DNA from: Adhaeribacter swui
GTDB taxonomy: Bacteria > Bacteroidota > Bacteroidia > Cytophagales > Hymenobacteraceae
Direction: 5' to 3'
DNA length: 64,000 nt
Assembly (NCBI RefSeq): GCF_014217805.1
Contig: NZ_CP055156.1
Coordinates: 2,982,585 to 3,046,584 of the forward strand
Of this stretch, positions 56,171 through 64,000 are shown in pieces (position 1 is the first letter of the stretch; every line of letters begins with the position of its first letter). Made by a program: the position numbers and the translations under genes. Below the pieces are notes generated by a model that saw only the letters and a program-made list of their open reading frames with translations, made no database searches and was not told the origin of the DNA.

Positions 56171-56932
56171 TTAATTTAAGGCTACCTTCAGGCCATCGTA
56201 GGCTAACTTAATAAAGTCGGGTAATTCGGCTTCAACTTCGTGGTGTAGGCCTAGTAAATGACTTATATGGGTTAAATAAGCTTTTTTTGGTTTTAGCTCC
56301 TGTAATAAATCAATGGCCTCACTTAAAGAAAAATGCGAAATGTGCGGTTCGTGCCGTAGGGCATTTAACACGATGATTTCGGAACCTTGAATAATTTCTT
56401 TTGATTCGTCAGAAATAAAGTTGGCATCGGTAATGTAAGATAAATTACCCACCCGGAACCCCAGGATAGGTAATTTATGGTGCATAATGCGGATAGGCTG
56501 AAAAAGAATTCCTTCGGCTTCAAAGGCGTTTTCCGAAATGGGATACAGCTCTACACGCGGTACCCCCGGGTACGAAGCATTATGGAAAATATAAGCAAAC
56601 TCGTTTTTTATTTGCGATAAAACCCGGGGCTCGCCGTATAAGGGCATATCGCGGTTTTGAAGAAAATTGTAGGCCCGGATATCGTCGAGGCCAGAGGTAT
56701 GATCTTTGTGCTCGTGGGTATAAATAAGGGCATCTAACCTTTTTATGCGTTCCCGCAGCACCTGTTGCCTAAAATCCGGGCCTGAATCAATAATAATACT
56801 TTTGCCCCCTATTTGCAGGTGAGCCGAAGTACGTAAACGTTTGTCGCGGTAGTCTACCGATTGGCAAACTTCGCATTCACAACCAATAACAGGTACACCC
56901 TGCGACGTACCGGTACCTAAAAAAGTTAACAT
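56171..56932 (-). CDS. PhnP-like MBL-fold phosphodiesterase/hydrolase
   Basis: 253 residues from the ATG at 56932; a longer frame to a TTG is not preferred. The metallo-beta-lactamase motif is THEHKDH (about 76-82), followed by a conserved HISHLLGLHHEVE near the C-terminus. Paired cysteines (CECEVC) near the N-terminus match the extra zinc site of PhnP-type cyclic-phosphate phosphodiesterases. The start overlaps the preceding stop (TAATG), indicating translational coupling to the 91-residue protein. Cyclic phosphate or a nucleic-acid fragment is a plausible substrate but not shown. Confidence 0.85.
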   Translation of the reverse strand: MLTFLGTGTSQGVPVIGCECEVCQSVDYRDKRLRTSAHLQIGGKSIIIDSGPDFRQQVLRERIKRLDALIYTHEHKDHTSGLDDIRAYNFLQNRDMPLYGEPRVLSQIKNEFAYIFHNASYPGVPRVELYPISENAFEAEGILFQPIRIMHHKLPILGFRVGNLSYITDANFISDESKEIIQGSEIIVLNALRHEPHISHFSLSEAIDLLQELKPKKAYLTHISHLLGLHHEVEAELPDFIKLAYDGLKVALN

Positions 56933-57207
56933 TAATGGGAGTGCTCTGTCCGACAAATTTCTTGGTATAATAATCGGGTTTTTTCACTTAAACAGGATTC
57001 ATCCAGGGCCATGTTTTTTAAAATATCAAACAAGCAGTTAATCTTACCTTCTATCGGGTAATATTTATTAACAATAGCCACTTTAGAATCTTTAATCAGG
57101 CAAAATCCCGATTTGAAATTTCCTTTTTCGTAGCGCAAAACATAGTTCGCTTCCGTAAAGATTTCTTCGAGCTTACCTAAAAAATGACGTGTATATTTTA
57201 ACTCCAT
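56932..57207 (-). CDS. Conserved hypothetical protein of the signalling operon
   Basis: A 91-residue soluble protein with no recognised family. It is mixed alpha/beta (MELKYTRHFLGKLEEIFTEA, KGNFKSGFCLIKDSKVAIVN) with two cysteines apart from a C-terminal one. It lies 9 bp after a response regulator and shares a TAATG junction with the MBL-hydrolase gene, so it is coupled to both. Its role is unknown; the tight coupling argues for a partner function with the hydrolase. Confidence 0.65.
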   Translation of the reverse strand: MELKYTRHFLGKLEEIFTEANYVLRYEKGNFKSGFCLIKDSKVAIVNKYYPIEGKINCLFDILKNMALDESCLSEKTRLLYQEICRTEHSH

Positions 57208-57216
57208 CCAGTTGGG

Positions 57217-57594
57217 TTACACTACGTATTGTTTAACAGTTTGCACCAGCATATCAAAATCGAGCGGTTTAGGTAAGTAAGCATTAATGCCTGCTTCTTT
57301 AAACTGCTCCATGGTATAATTATTGGCGTTGCCGGTAACCGCAATAATCGGAATGCTGGCAATATCTTTATTATCGCTGTTACGGATTTCTTTGGTACAT
57401 TCCATGCCGTTTTTTTTAGGAATGTTTAAATCCATTAAAATGGCATCAATCTTCTGGTTTTGAACCTGGTTGATTACCTCGGTGCCATTTTTAGCAGTTA
57501 AAATTTTATAATTTTGAAGTTCCAGAATTTTTTTTGTCAGGTTTAGAATTACAGAACTATCTTCTGCAATTAATATGGTTTTATTTTCTTCCAT
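57217..57594 (-). CDS. Single-domain response regulator (CheY-like)
   Basis: A 125-residue receiver domain: acidic pocket AEDSS (10-14), phospho-acceptor Asp55 in AILMDLNIPKK, the Thr in IAVTGNA and the Lys in LPKPLDF. No output domain is present. It starts 6 bp after the hybrid kinase gene and is the likely direct partner or side acceptor of that kinase. Confidence 0.93.
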   Translation of the reverse strand: MEENKTILIAEDSSVILNLTKKILELQNYKILTAKNGTEVINQVQNQKIDAILMDLNIPKKNGMECTKEIRNSDNKDIASIPIIAVTGNANNYTMEQFKEAGINAYLPKPLDFDMLVQTVKQYVV

Positions 57595-57600
57595 TTGATT

Positions 57601-60600
57601 TTATATAAATTTGTTTCGATAATTTTTTTTATAAAATTCAAAGCGGTCTTCTAACAACTGAAAATCCTGCTCTACGGTACTTACATTCTTTTGCTTAATA
57701 TCGTGCTCAATTTTTTTAACAACTTCGGCAAATTGGTTTAAACCCAAGGTAAATCCCGTACCCTTCATTTGATGCAAAGTACTTAAAATATTAGCGTATT
57801 GTTTCGCTTCCACTTCTTTTTTCGCTTCTGCAATTAAAGGTTCCGCTTCTTCCTCAAATTCAATGTATAACTGCAGGGCAAAATCTTTGTCGCCTACGTC
57901 AATCAAACTCTGAACTACCTTTTCATCAATAAAAGGTTCATCTTCCGCAATGGCTTTTTCTGTTGTGGCTTCTTCATTATTTTGTTCCTCCGCTATTGGT
58001 GTTGCGGCGGTTGGTTCGGCTGGTTCAGTAGCTTCTATAACCGGTGGCGCGGGCGATTCAAGTTCTTCCGTAATAACTTCGGCTGCTTCCCAATCTTTAC
58101 TGGGTTCCGGTTGCCGCCGCCATTTTAAAATCATGTTGTATAAGTCGCCGGCTTTAATCGGCTTCGACACATAATCGTCCATGCCCTGCGACATAAATTT
58201 CTCGGCGTCATCTTTCATGGAATAAGCCGTCATGGCAACAATGGGTGGGCATTTATCACCCAGTTGTTCTTTTATCCGGCCGGTTGCTTCAATGCCATCC
58301 ATTTCGGGCATTTGAATATCCATGAAAATTACCTGGTACGGGTTTTTAGTAGCTTGTTCAATGGCTTCAAAACCGTTAGAAGCCAGTTCGGTACGGCATC
58401 CCATTTTGGCAAGTAGTTTTTGGGCTACCTTTTGGTTGATGCTGTTATCGTCTACTAATAAAATGTACGGCTCGTCTTTAAATACTTCGGTATCCAAAGG
58501 TTTTTCTTTGTTTTTCTTCCGGTTATCCAGTATTTCCTGGTGGTTGTGCGCTTCCCGGCACCGAATGGTAAACCAGAAAGTACTGCCTTGGCCATAAACC
58601 GATTCTACGCCAATCTCACCGCCTAAAAGTTCGCTTAATTGTTTAGAAATTGCTAATCCCAGACCGGTTCCCCCAAAAGTTTTAGTGGAGGTGTTATCTA
58701 ACTGCGTAAAATTAGTAAAAAGTAATTTTTTATCGGCATCCGTAATGCCTATGCCACTATCTTTTATCCGGAACATAATGTTATAGAATTCCCCGTCGGA
58801 GAAAATGCTATTTACATTAATCGTAACCTTACCGGCATTAGTAAACTTAATGGCGTTGGAAGTTAAGTTAGATAAAATCTGCAGCAAGCGGGTTTCGTCG
58901 GTAACAATAAACCGGGGCGTGTGCGGCGAAATAGAATAGCTAAAGTCCAGATCTTTTAGGTTGGCCCGGTTAGCAAAGAGCGAATGGATTTTTTCCAGGG
59001 AATAATGTAAATCAATGCTGGTTTCGCTCAGTTGCAATTTGCCCGCCTGTATTTTCGATAAATCCAGAATATCGTTTAGGATAGCTAATAAAGCATCGGA
59101 AGATTTCCGGAGCGTATCAATGTATTCTACCTGTTCTTCGGAGGTATCGGTGCTATGCAGTAAATCAATCATGCCGATGATACCGTTCATAGGCGTTCTT
59201 AATTCGTGGCTCATATTCGCCAGGAACAAGGTTTTGGCATGTGCAGAATCTTCGGCAACTTCTTTGGCGCGGATTAATTCTAACTGGGTTTGCTTCAGTT
59301 CGGTCATGTCCCGGCCTACCCCTTCAATTCCTAAATACTGACCTTCTTTATCTTTTAATAGGTGGGCATTTAAAAGAAAAGGAATAATAGTACCCGATTT
59401 ACTTACCAGGTTGGTTTCGAAGTTACGAACCGTTCCTTCTTTTTTTAAGGTATAAACTAAATTAAGGAGCTCTTCGGGGTAAGCATAAAAGCTGGTAGCC
59501 GGTTTGCCAATTACTTCGTCTGGCGCGTAGCCCAACATATCCCGCACCGATGGGCTCATCAGAACCACCTTGTTTTCGTCGTCGGTGCGGTAGTATAAAT
59601 CCTGGAAAGATTCGAAAATACTCCGGAATTTTTCTTCTTCTTTAGCCAGGGCCATTTGCGAAAGTTTTTTCTCGGTAATATCTAAGGCGATACCGGATAC
59701 TTCTTCAAAAGAGCCGTCTTCGAGGTAAATTGGGTTTAAGTAAACTTCCCGCCAAATGGTGGAACCATCCAGTAAAGGCAAGTTCATTTCAAATTGCTGC
59801 GGAACTCCTTTTAATGCGCTCTCGTAATATTCGTTCCATTCTTCGGCCGGGGTTGGGCTTAGGTCATCGTTTTTTATGTCGCGTAAACTTAATTCTGATT
59901 GCGGCATAAAACCATACTGCTTTAAAAAGGCCGTAGCATAGTTTTGGTTAAACGAGGTAAGGCAGGAATTTTTATCGATGGACCAGATCTGGTGCGAGCC
60001 ACTTTCGAAAATAGCTTTTAAGCGGGCGTTCTGATTATTAATCTGAACTTCGTTCCGCTTTCTTTCAATGGCTAAGGCTACCTGGTTCGAGATAAAGTGC
60101 AGGATTTCAATGTCGGATTGAACGTAAACATCCGGCTTTTTATAATCTTGCACCGCAATAATACCAATAATGCGTTCTCCCACCGAAAGCGGAGAGCAAA
60201 GCATTACTTCGGGCATTTTGCCTACTAATTGCAGCAAACCCTTTTGTTCCAGTTCTATAATATCGTCGCGGAGCAAATACGCCGGTTTACCCGTATTGAT
60301 AATGTACTCCGCCATACCGTTAGAGAAAGGCCGTTCTACCACCTTTTCTTCTTCGGTTTTATACTGATCGACGTAATAAACAAATTGTAACTTAGTTTTT
60401 TCGTCGTCGCAGAGGGCAATAAAAATGTTATTGGTTTCAATTATTTTACTAAGCTCGCGGTGAATGGCGCCATAAAGCGATTGTAAATCTTTACTGCTAA
60501 TGGCCAGGTTTGCAATGCTATAGTAAACTTTTTGTAGACGCTCGGCTTTAATCCGGTCGGTAATGTCGTGCAGAATGGCCCGCGATAAAACCGGTTTGCC

Positions 60601-62187
60601 GTTTTGCCAGGTGCAGCTAATACTACCAATTAAATGCACTGGCTTATTAGTTTTTGTTAAAAAAACCGTTTCTATTTTGTTAACGTGCTCGCCTTTGTAC
60701 AAATTTCGAAGCTGGTAAATAAGCTTAGCTTTGTAATACGGGTGCACAATGTCGTTCAGGGTTAAACGCTCAATATCAAAATCATCGTAGCCTAGTTTTT
60801 CTTTCCAGGCTTTGTTTACAAAAATAAACTTATTATCGATGGAGATATTCTGAATTAAGTCGTGGGCATTATCAAAAATATCCTGGAGGCGGCTTTTATT
60901 GTCTTTCAGCGCTTCCATGGCAATCTTTTTATCGGTTACATCGCGCCCTAAATGCGTTACGCCAATAATGTTGCCTTCGCGGTCAAAGTCGAACATGCGC
61001 TGCCAACGCAAGGTTTTCACCATCCCGGATTTAGTTTCGATATCGCGTTCGTTGTAACTGGTGATGATTTTGGAGCGAATCATATCGAAATAATTCTGCC
61101 GCCGTTCTTCGCGCTCCGATTCGGGTACAAAAGAGTCGAAAAAGTTAACTCCGATAACTTCTTCGCGGTTATAATTGGTGTATTCTAAAAAATAATTGTT
61201 TACGAAAGTAATGGTGCCTTCCACATCCAGGCTCAGGTAGGCCATTTCTATTTTGCCCAGAAAATCGCGGAAGTGTTTTACCGATTCGTATAAAATTTCC
61301 TCACGTCGCTGCGAGAGCACTTCTGATTTAGTAGCCGTAACATTCCGGATAATAATTTGCCGGCAGCGTTGGTTGTTTATATGCGTAACCGATACAGTAA
61401 TTTCCAGGTCCAGTTCTACGCCATCGGCCCGCATTATTTTCCAGTCTACTTTTTCAGTTTGGCCAGGAGCTAATTCTTTATCCGCAATAGCGTAGGCGTT
61501 CATTTGCCGAGCCTGGTGTTCGCCGGAAAATACCCCGGTATTTTGCGTAGGCAAAAATTTCCACAGAGGCGCCCCCAGTAACTCTTTTTTAGAAGTGTTA
61601 AATAAAGCCGCCGCCTGGGAATTACACTCTATAATGGTTTTATTTTTAAGCAGTAAAACGGCATCCGGAACGTTCTCAAAAAGAGTAAGATACTTTTCTT
61701 CTACTTCTTTTAATTTAGTTTCCGGATTGGCCGCATCCCAGATAGAATTATTTTTAAAATTTTGCTCCGGTGCCGCGGATTTCTTCAGGGAATCCTCTGA
61801 ACCGCCGTCTAATTTTAAAATTTTAAATTCCTGGCCATCTAAAAACAACGCCGAAACCTGATAAGTATAATTCCGGGTTTGGTTAGTCGTAGATTTTAAA
61901 TGTAAAGAGCCGTTTACCGCAGAAAAACCTGGTACTACATTCCAGGTACTGGCCAGTTCGGGAGTACTATCCGCAAACAGCTCTAACACGTTCCTGTTAT
62001 CCCGGAAAAAAGAATTGGGATCTGAAAGTAAACCTGCATTTTCGTTTTGCGCCTGAATTATTCCGTTGGGTAAACAAACAAAAATAATGGTTTCGGGAGC
62101 GGTTAATGCGGTAGCTATTGCCAACACCTGTTCGGCAAGGGCAACGGTGTCAGCTAAAGGGGTAATTTGATTATCTTTGGTCGGCAT
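57601..62187 (-). CDS. Large hybrid histidine kinase (multi-PAS/GAF/REC/HPt)
   Basis: About 1528 residues from the ATG at 62187 (a TTG extension by three codons is not preferred). Roughly five PAS folds (about 165-555 and 725-975) and one GAF domain (about 565-715) form the sensory part. A HisKA with SHELRTP (His994) and ATP-binding boxes follow (SNAIKFTNAG, DSGIGI, GGTGLGLAISKQL). A receiver domain has Asp1290 in FMDIQMPEMDG, an acidic Pro/Glu linker comes next, and an HPt domain with LHQMKGTG (His1472) ends the protein. A full four-step phosphorelay is therefore encoded in one chain. No membrane segment is seen, so the signal is cytosolic and unknown. Confidence 0.93.
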   Translation of the reverse strand: MPTKDNQITPLADTVALAEQVLAIATALTAPETIIFVCLPNGIIQAQNENAGLLSDPNSFFRDNRNVLELFADSTPELASTWNVVPGFSAVNGSLHLKSTTNQTRNYTYQVSALFLDGQEFKILKLDGGSEDSLKKSAAPEQNFKNNSIWDAANPETKLKEVEEKYLTLFENVPDAVLLLKNKTIIECNSQAAALFNTSKKELLGAPLWKFLPTQNTGVFSGEHQARQMNAYAIADKELAPGQTEKVDWKIMRADGVELDLEITVSVTHINNQRCRQIIIRNVTATKSEVLSQRREEILYESVKHFRDFLGKIEMAYLSLDVEGTITFVNNYFLEYTNYNREEVIGVNFFDSFVPESEREERRQNYFDMIRSKIITSYNERDIETKSGMVKTLRWQRMFDFDREGNIIGVTHLGRDVTDKKIAMEALKDNKSRLQDIFDNAHDLIQNISIDNKFIFVNKAWKEKLGYDDFDIERLTLNDIVHPYYKAKLIYQLRNLYKGEHVNKIETVFLTKTNKPVHLIGSISCTWQNGKPVLSRAILHDITDRIKAERLQKVYYSIANLAISSKDLQSLYGAIHRELSKIIETNNIFIALCDDEKTKLQFVYYVDQYKTEEEKVVERPFSNGMAEYIINTGKPAYLLRDDIIELEQKGLLQLVGKMPEVMLCSPLSVGERIIGIIAVQDYKKPDVYVQSDIEILHFISNQVALAIERKRNEVQINNQNARLKAIFESGSHQIWSIDKNSCLTSFNQNYATAFLKQYGFMPQSELSLRDIKNDDLSPTPAEEWNEYYESALKGVPQQFEMNLPLLDGSTIWREVYLNPIYLEDGSFEEVSGIALDITEKKLSQMALAKEEEKFRSIFESFQDLYYRTDDENKVVLMSPSVRDMLGYAPDEVIGKPATSFYAYPEELLNLVYTLKKEGTVRNFETNLVSKSGTIIPFLLNAHLLKDKEGQYLGIEGVGRDMTELKQTQLELIRAKEVAEDSAHAKTLFLANMSHELRTPMNGIIGMIDLLHSTDTSEEQVEYIDTLRKSSDALLAILNDILDLSKIQAGKLQLSETSIDLHYSLEKIHSLFANRANLKDLDFSYSISPHTPRFIVTDETRLLQILSNLTSNAIKFTNAGKVTINVNSIFSDGEFYNIMFRIKDSGIGITDADKKLLFTNFTQLDNTSTKTFGGTGLGLAISKQLSELLGGEIGVESVYGQGSTFWFTIRCREAHNHQEILDNRKKNKEKPLDTEVFKDEPYILLVDDNSINQKVAQKLLAKMGCRTELASNGFEAIEQATKNPYQVIFMDIQMPEMDGIEATGRIKEQLGDKCPPIVAMTAYSMKDDAEKFMSQGMDDYVSKPIKAGDLYNMILKWRRQPEPSKDWEAAEVITEELESPAPPVIEATEPAEPTAATPIAEEQNNEEATTEKAIAEDEPFIDEKVVQSLIDVGDKDFALQLYIEFEEEAEPLIAEAKKEVEAKQYANILSTLHQMKGTGFTLGLNQFAEVVKKIEHDIKQKNVSTVEQDFQLLEDRFEFYKKNYRNKFI

Positions 62188-62357
62188 GAGCAACAAAAAA
62201 TAAGCCTGTGTTTTATTCGCAACGTAGTTAGAGCAAATAAGGTGCTTCGAAATAAATAATAATTTAGGAAAATAAATTTAACTTTCTAGGCGGTACCATT
62301 AATATTAGTGTATTACGTGCATAAAACTTAGAAATGTATTGTACTTAGCTAAGATTG

Positions 62358-63464
62358 ATGAAAAAAATTTTTTTGGCAGTAACCACCGACCTGAATTATG
62401 ACCAACGCATGCAACGCATTTGTACTACGCTGGCACAAGCGGATTATCAGGTTTTACTAATGGGCCGTACCTGGCCGGAGTCGCTGCCACTGCTGCCGCG
62501 AACGTATAAACAACATCGTTTAAATTGCTTTTTTAACAAGGGTAAGTTGTTTTATTTAGAATACTCTATCCGGCTGTTTTGTTACCTGTTGTTTAAAGCT
62601 TTCGACGCGTTTGTAGCTATAGATTTAGATACAGCCGTGCCGCTTTATGTAAAAGCAAGGCTTAGTAAGAAAGCCTTTGTATACGATGCGCACGAATATT
62701 TTACCGAAGTAGTAGAGGTAGTTAACCGGCCAATAATTCAAAAAACTTGGTTAGCCATCGAACGGTTTATTTTATCCCGCACCCGTTTTGCTTACACCGT
62801 AAATGATTCGCTGGCCCGTTTGTTTTACAACCGTTACCAGGTACCGTTTGCCGTAATTCGTAATTGCCCCATTCTGGAGCCTGATTTAACTTTACCCGCT
62901 CCTAACTCCCGCGATTACTTACTTTACCAGGGAGCGCTGAACGAAGGCCGGGGATTAGAGCAATTACTACAGGCAATGGTATTGGTAGATAAAAAGCTGG
63001 TACTCTGCGGGAAGGGCGATAAATACGACTATTTAAAAAAGTTAAGCAAAGACCTGGGGCTGCAGGATAAAGTTATTTTTAAAAATTACGTGCGGCCAGA
63101 AGAGTTAAAGCAAATTACCCGGAATGCTTTTTTAGGTATAAATTTGCTGGAAAACTGGGGATTGAACTATTATTACTCTTTAGGAAATAAGTTTTTTGAT
63201 TATTTGCACGCCGGGGTTCCGCAATTAGTGGTTGACTTTCCGGAATACCAGCAATTAAATAACCAGTGGGAGGTAGCCAAAATAGTTATTCTTGACCCCG
63301 AAACCATTGCCACGGCGATAAATCAGTTAATTCACGATGCGGCTTATTACGATAAACTGGTACAAAATTGTTTAATAGCCCGACAGCACTGGAATTGGCA
63401 AAACGAAGAAAAAAAGCTTTTAGATTTTTATAAAACCATATGGGGCCCAGCACCGAAAATTTAA
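62358..63464 (+). CDS. GT4-like glycosyltransferase
   Basis: 368 residues from the ATG at 62358. The GT-B fold is suggested by KKIFLAVTTDLNYDQRMQRI at the start, an EYFTEVVE segment in the middle, and LLYQGALNEGRGLEQLLQAM plus LLENWGLNYYYSLGNKFFDY near the C-terminus, the sugar-nucleotide donor half. It transfers a sugar to an unknown acceptor, perhaps a lipid or surface glycan. Its last 25 bp overlap the start of miaA. Confidence 0.82.
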   Translation: MKKIFLAVTTDLNYDQRMQRICTTLAQADYQVLLMGRTWPESLPLLPRTYKQHRLNCFFNKGKLFYLEYSIRLFCYLLFKAFDAFVAIDLDTAVPLYVKARLSKKAFVYDAHEYFTEVVEVVNRPIIQKTWLAIERFILSRTRFAYTVNDSLARLFYNRYQVPFAVIRNCPILEPDLTLPAPNSRDYLLYQGALNEGRGLEQLLQAMVLVDKKLVLCGKGDKYDYLKKLSKDLGLQDKVIFKNYVRPEELKQITRNAFLGINLLENWGLNYYYSLGNKFFDYLHAGVPQLVVDFPEYQQLNNQWEVAKIVILDPETIATAINQLIHDAAYYDKLVQNCLIARQHWNWQNEEKKLLDFYKTIWGPAPKI

Positions 63465-64000
63465 AAAAAAACATTTTAATTGTTCTGGTTGGCCCCACGG
63501 CAGTAGGTAAAACAGAATTAAGCATCCGGTTAGCCCAGCATTTGCAAACGGTAATCATTTCGGCCGATTCCCGGCAGTTTTACCGCGAAATGAATATCGG
63601 AACGGCTAAACCTACACCGGCCGAAATGCAAGGGGTGACGCATTATTTTATTGATTCGCATGCGATAACCCAGGAGTATAATGCCGGCGCCTACGAGCAA
63701 GATGTACTGGCATTATTAGATACCTTATTTGAAGAACATCGCTGTGTAATCCTTACGGGAGGTTCGGGGTTGTATGTACGGGCAATTACCGACGGCATGG
63801 ACGAAATGCCGGAAGTGCCGGCACACATTCGGGAAGAACTCAACCAGCAAAAACAAGTCCACGGGTTAGCGCCTTTATTGCAGCAACTACAGCAACTGGA
63901 TCCGGTTTATTACAACCAGGTAGACCGGGCAAATTCCCAACGGGTTATCCGGGCTTTAGAAGTCTCATTAGCTACTGGCCAGCCCTACTCTGCCTTTCGA
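63440..64000 (+). CDS. miaA: tRNA dimethylallyltransferase (partial, cut by window end)
   Basis: The first 187 residues of the enzyme that prenylates A37 of tRNAs reading codons with first-position U. The ATP loop GPTAVGKTE (residues 18-26), ISADSRQFYREMNIGTAKP and ILTGGSGLYVRAITDG are diagnostic. It starts at the ATG at 63440, overlapping the glycosyltransferase gene by 25 bp, and runs off the end of the window still in frame. Confidence 0.95.
   Translation, partial: MGPSTENLKKNILIVLVGPTAVGKTELSIRLAQHLQTVIISADSRQFYREMNIGTAKPTPAEMQGVTHYFIDSHAITQEYNAGAYEQDVLALLDTLFEEHRCVILTGGSGLYVRAITDGMDEMPEVPAHIREELNQQKQVHGLAPLLQQLQQLDPVYYNQVDRANSQRVIRALEVSLATGQPYSAFR

Noticed and set aside
1-64000. tRNA, rRNA, riboswitch and prophage signals
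   Set aside because: I looked through all gaps and saw no cloverleaf, rRNA core sequence, named riboswitch motif, integrase or phage structural gene.

Overview
The window reads as chromosomal DNA of a Bacteroidota bacterium, most likely Cytophagales/Hymenobacteraceae (Adhaeribacter-like; inferred from gene content and sequence style, not tested by a search). Supporting signs are a TonB-dependent receptor, a fused MurF-alanine racemase, many lipoproteins, a c-type cytochrome/PQQ-dehydrogenase repertoire typical of the phylum, near absence of Shine-Dalgarno sites, and AT-only palindromes (TTTTTAAAAATTT type) between and inside genes. About 48 protein genes are supported. I see no rRNA, tRNA, CRISPR array, prophage or classical insertion sequence.

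Layout. 0.2-6.4 kb: a small membrane protein, a methyltransferase, a GNAT acetyltransferase, a DUF3616 protein, a small secreted protein and a FecA-like TonB receptor. 6.5-13.0 kb (minus): a 2-oxoglutarate dehydrogenase operon, sucA-odhB-[four-helix-bundle gene]-lpdA, with an E2 carrying two lipoyl domains. 13.4-24.2 kb (plus): an M49-like metallopeptidase, a multi-PAS histidine kinase with a translationally coupled response regulator, a DUF421 protein, an M28 peptidase, a DUF6152/DUF6644 pair and aspartate ammonia-lyase. 24.4-30 kb: a lipoprotein, a GroES-like protein, asparagine synthetase, endonuclease III, an ECF sigma factor with a small overlapping partner, and an ArsR regulator. 30.3-39.2 kb: murF-alr, small proteins, a lipoprotein plus CPA2 antiporter, and feoA-feoB. 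39.2-40.2 kb: a gene-free block of degenerate repeats between two matching hairpins. 40.2-54.2 kb: a carbohydrate cluster (two c-type-cytochrome dehydrogenases, two TIM-barrel isomerase-like proteins, a Gfo/Idh/MocA oxidoreductase, a DUF1080 protein and an MFS transporter) that fits 3-keto-glycoside processing. 54.3-64 kb: an RqcH-like protein, a four-gene signalling operon headed by a 1528-residue hybrid kinase, a glycosyltransferase and the start of miaA.

The most unusual structure is in the 2-oxoglutarate dehydrogenase operon. The S23/four-helix-bundle gene there is framed exactly by inverted tandem arrays of a 7-bp unit (AATTAGA, with AATTATG variants). A related array without a gene lies in the sucA-odhB gap. 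Because 7 is not a multiple of 3, three tandem units put a stop codon in all six reading frames, and the arms also supply the gene's own stop codon. It looks like a small mobile or repeat-associated element adapted to sit inside operons. A third region at about 46.0 kb, next to the Gfo/Idh gene, has the same 7-bp periodicity with a different unit.
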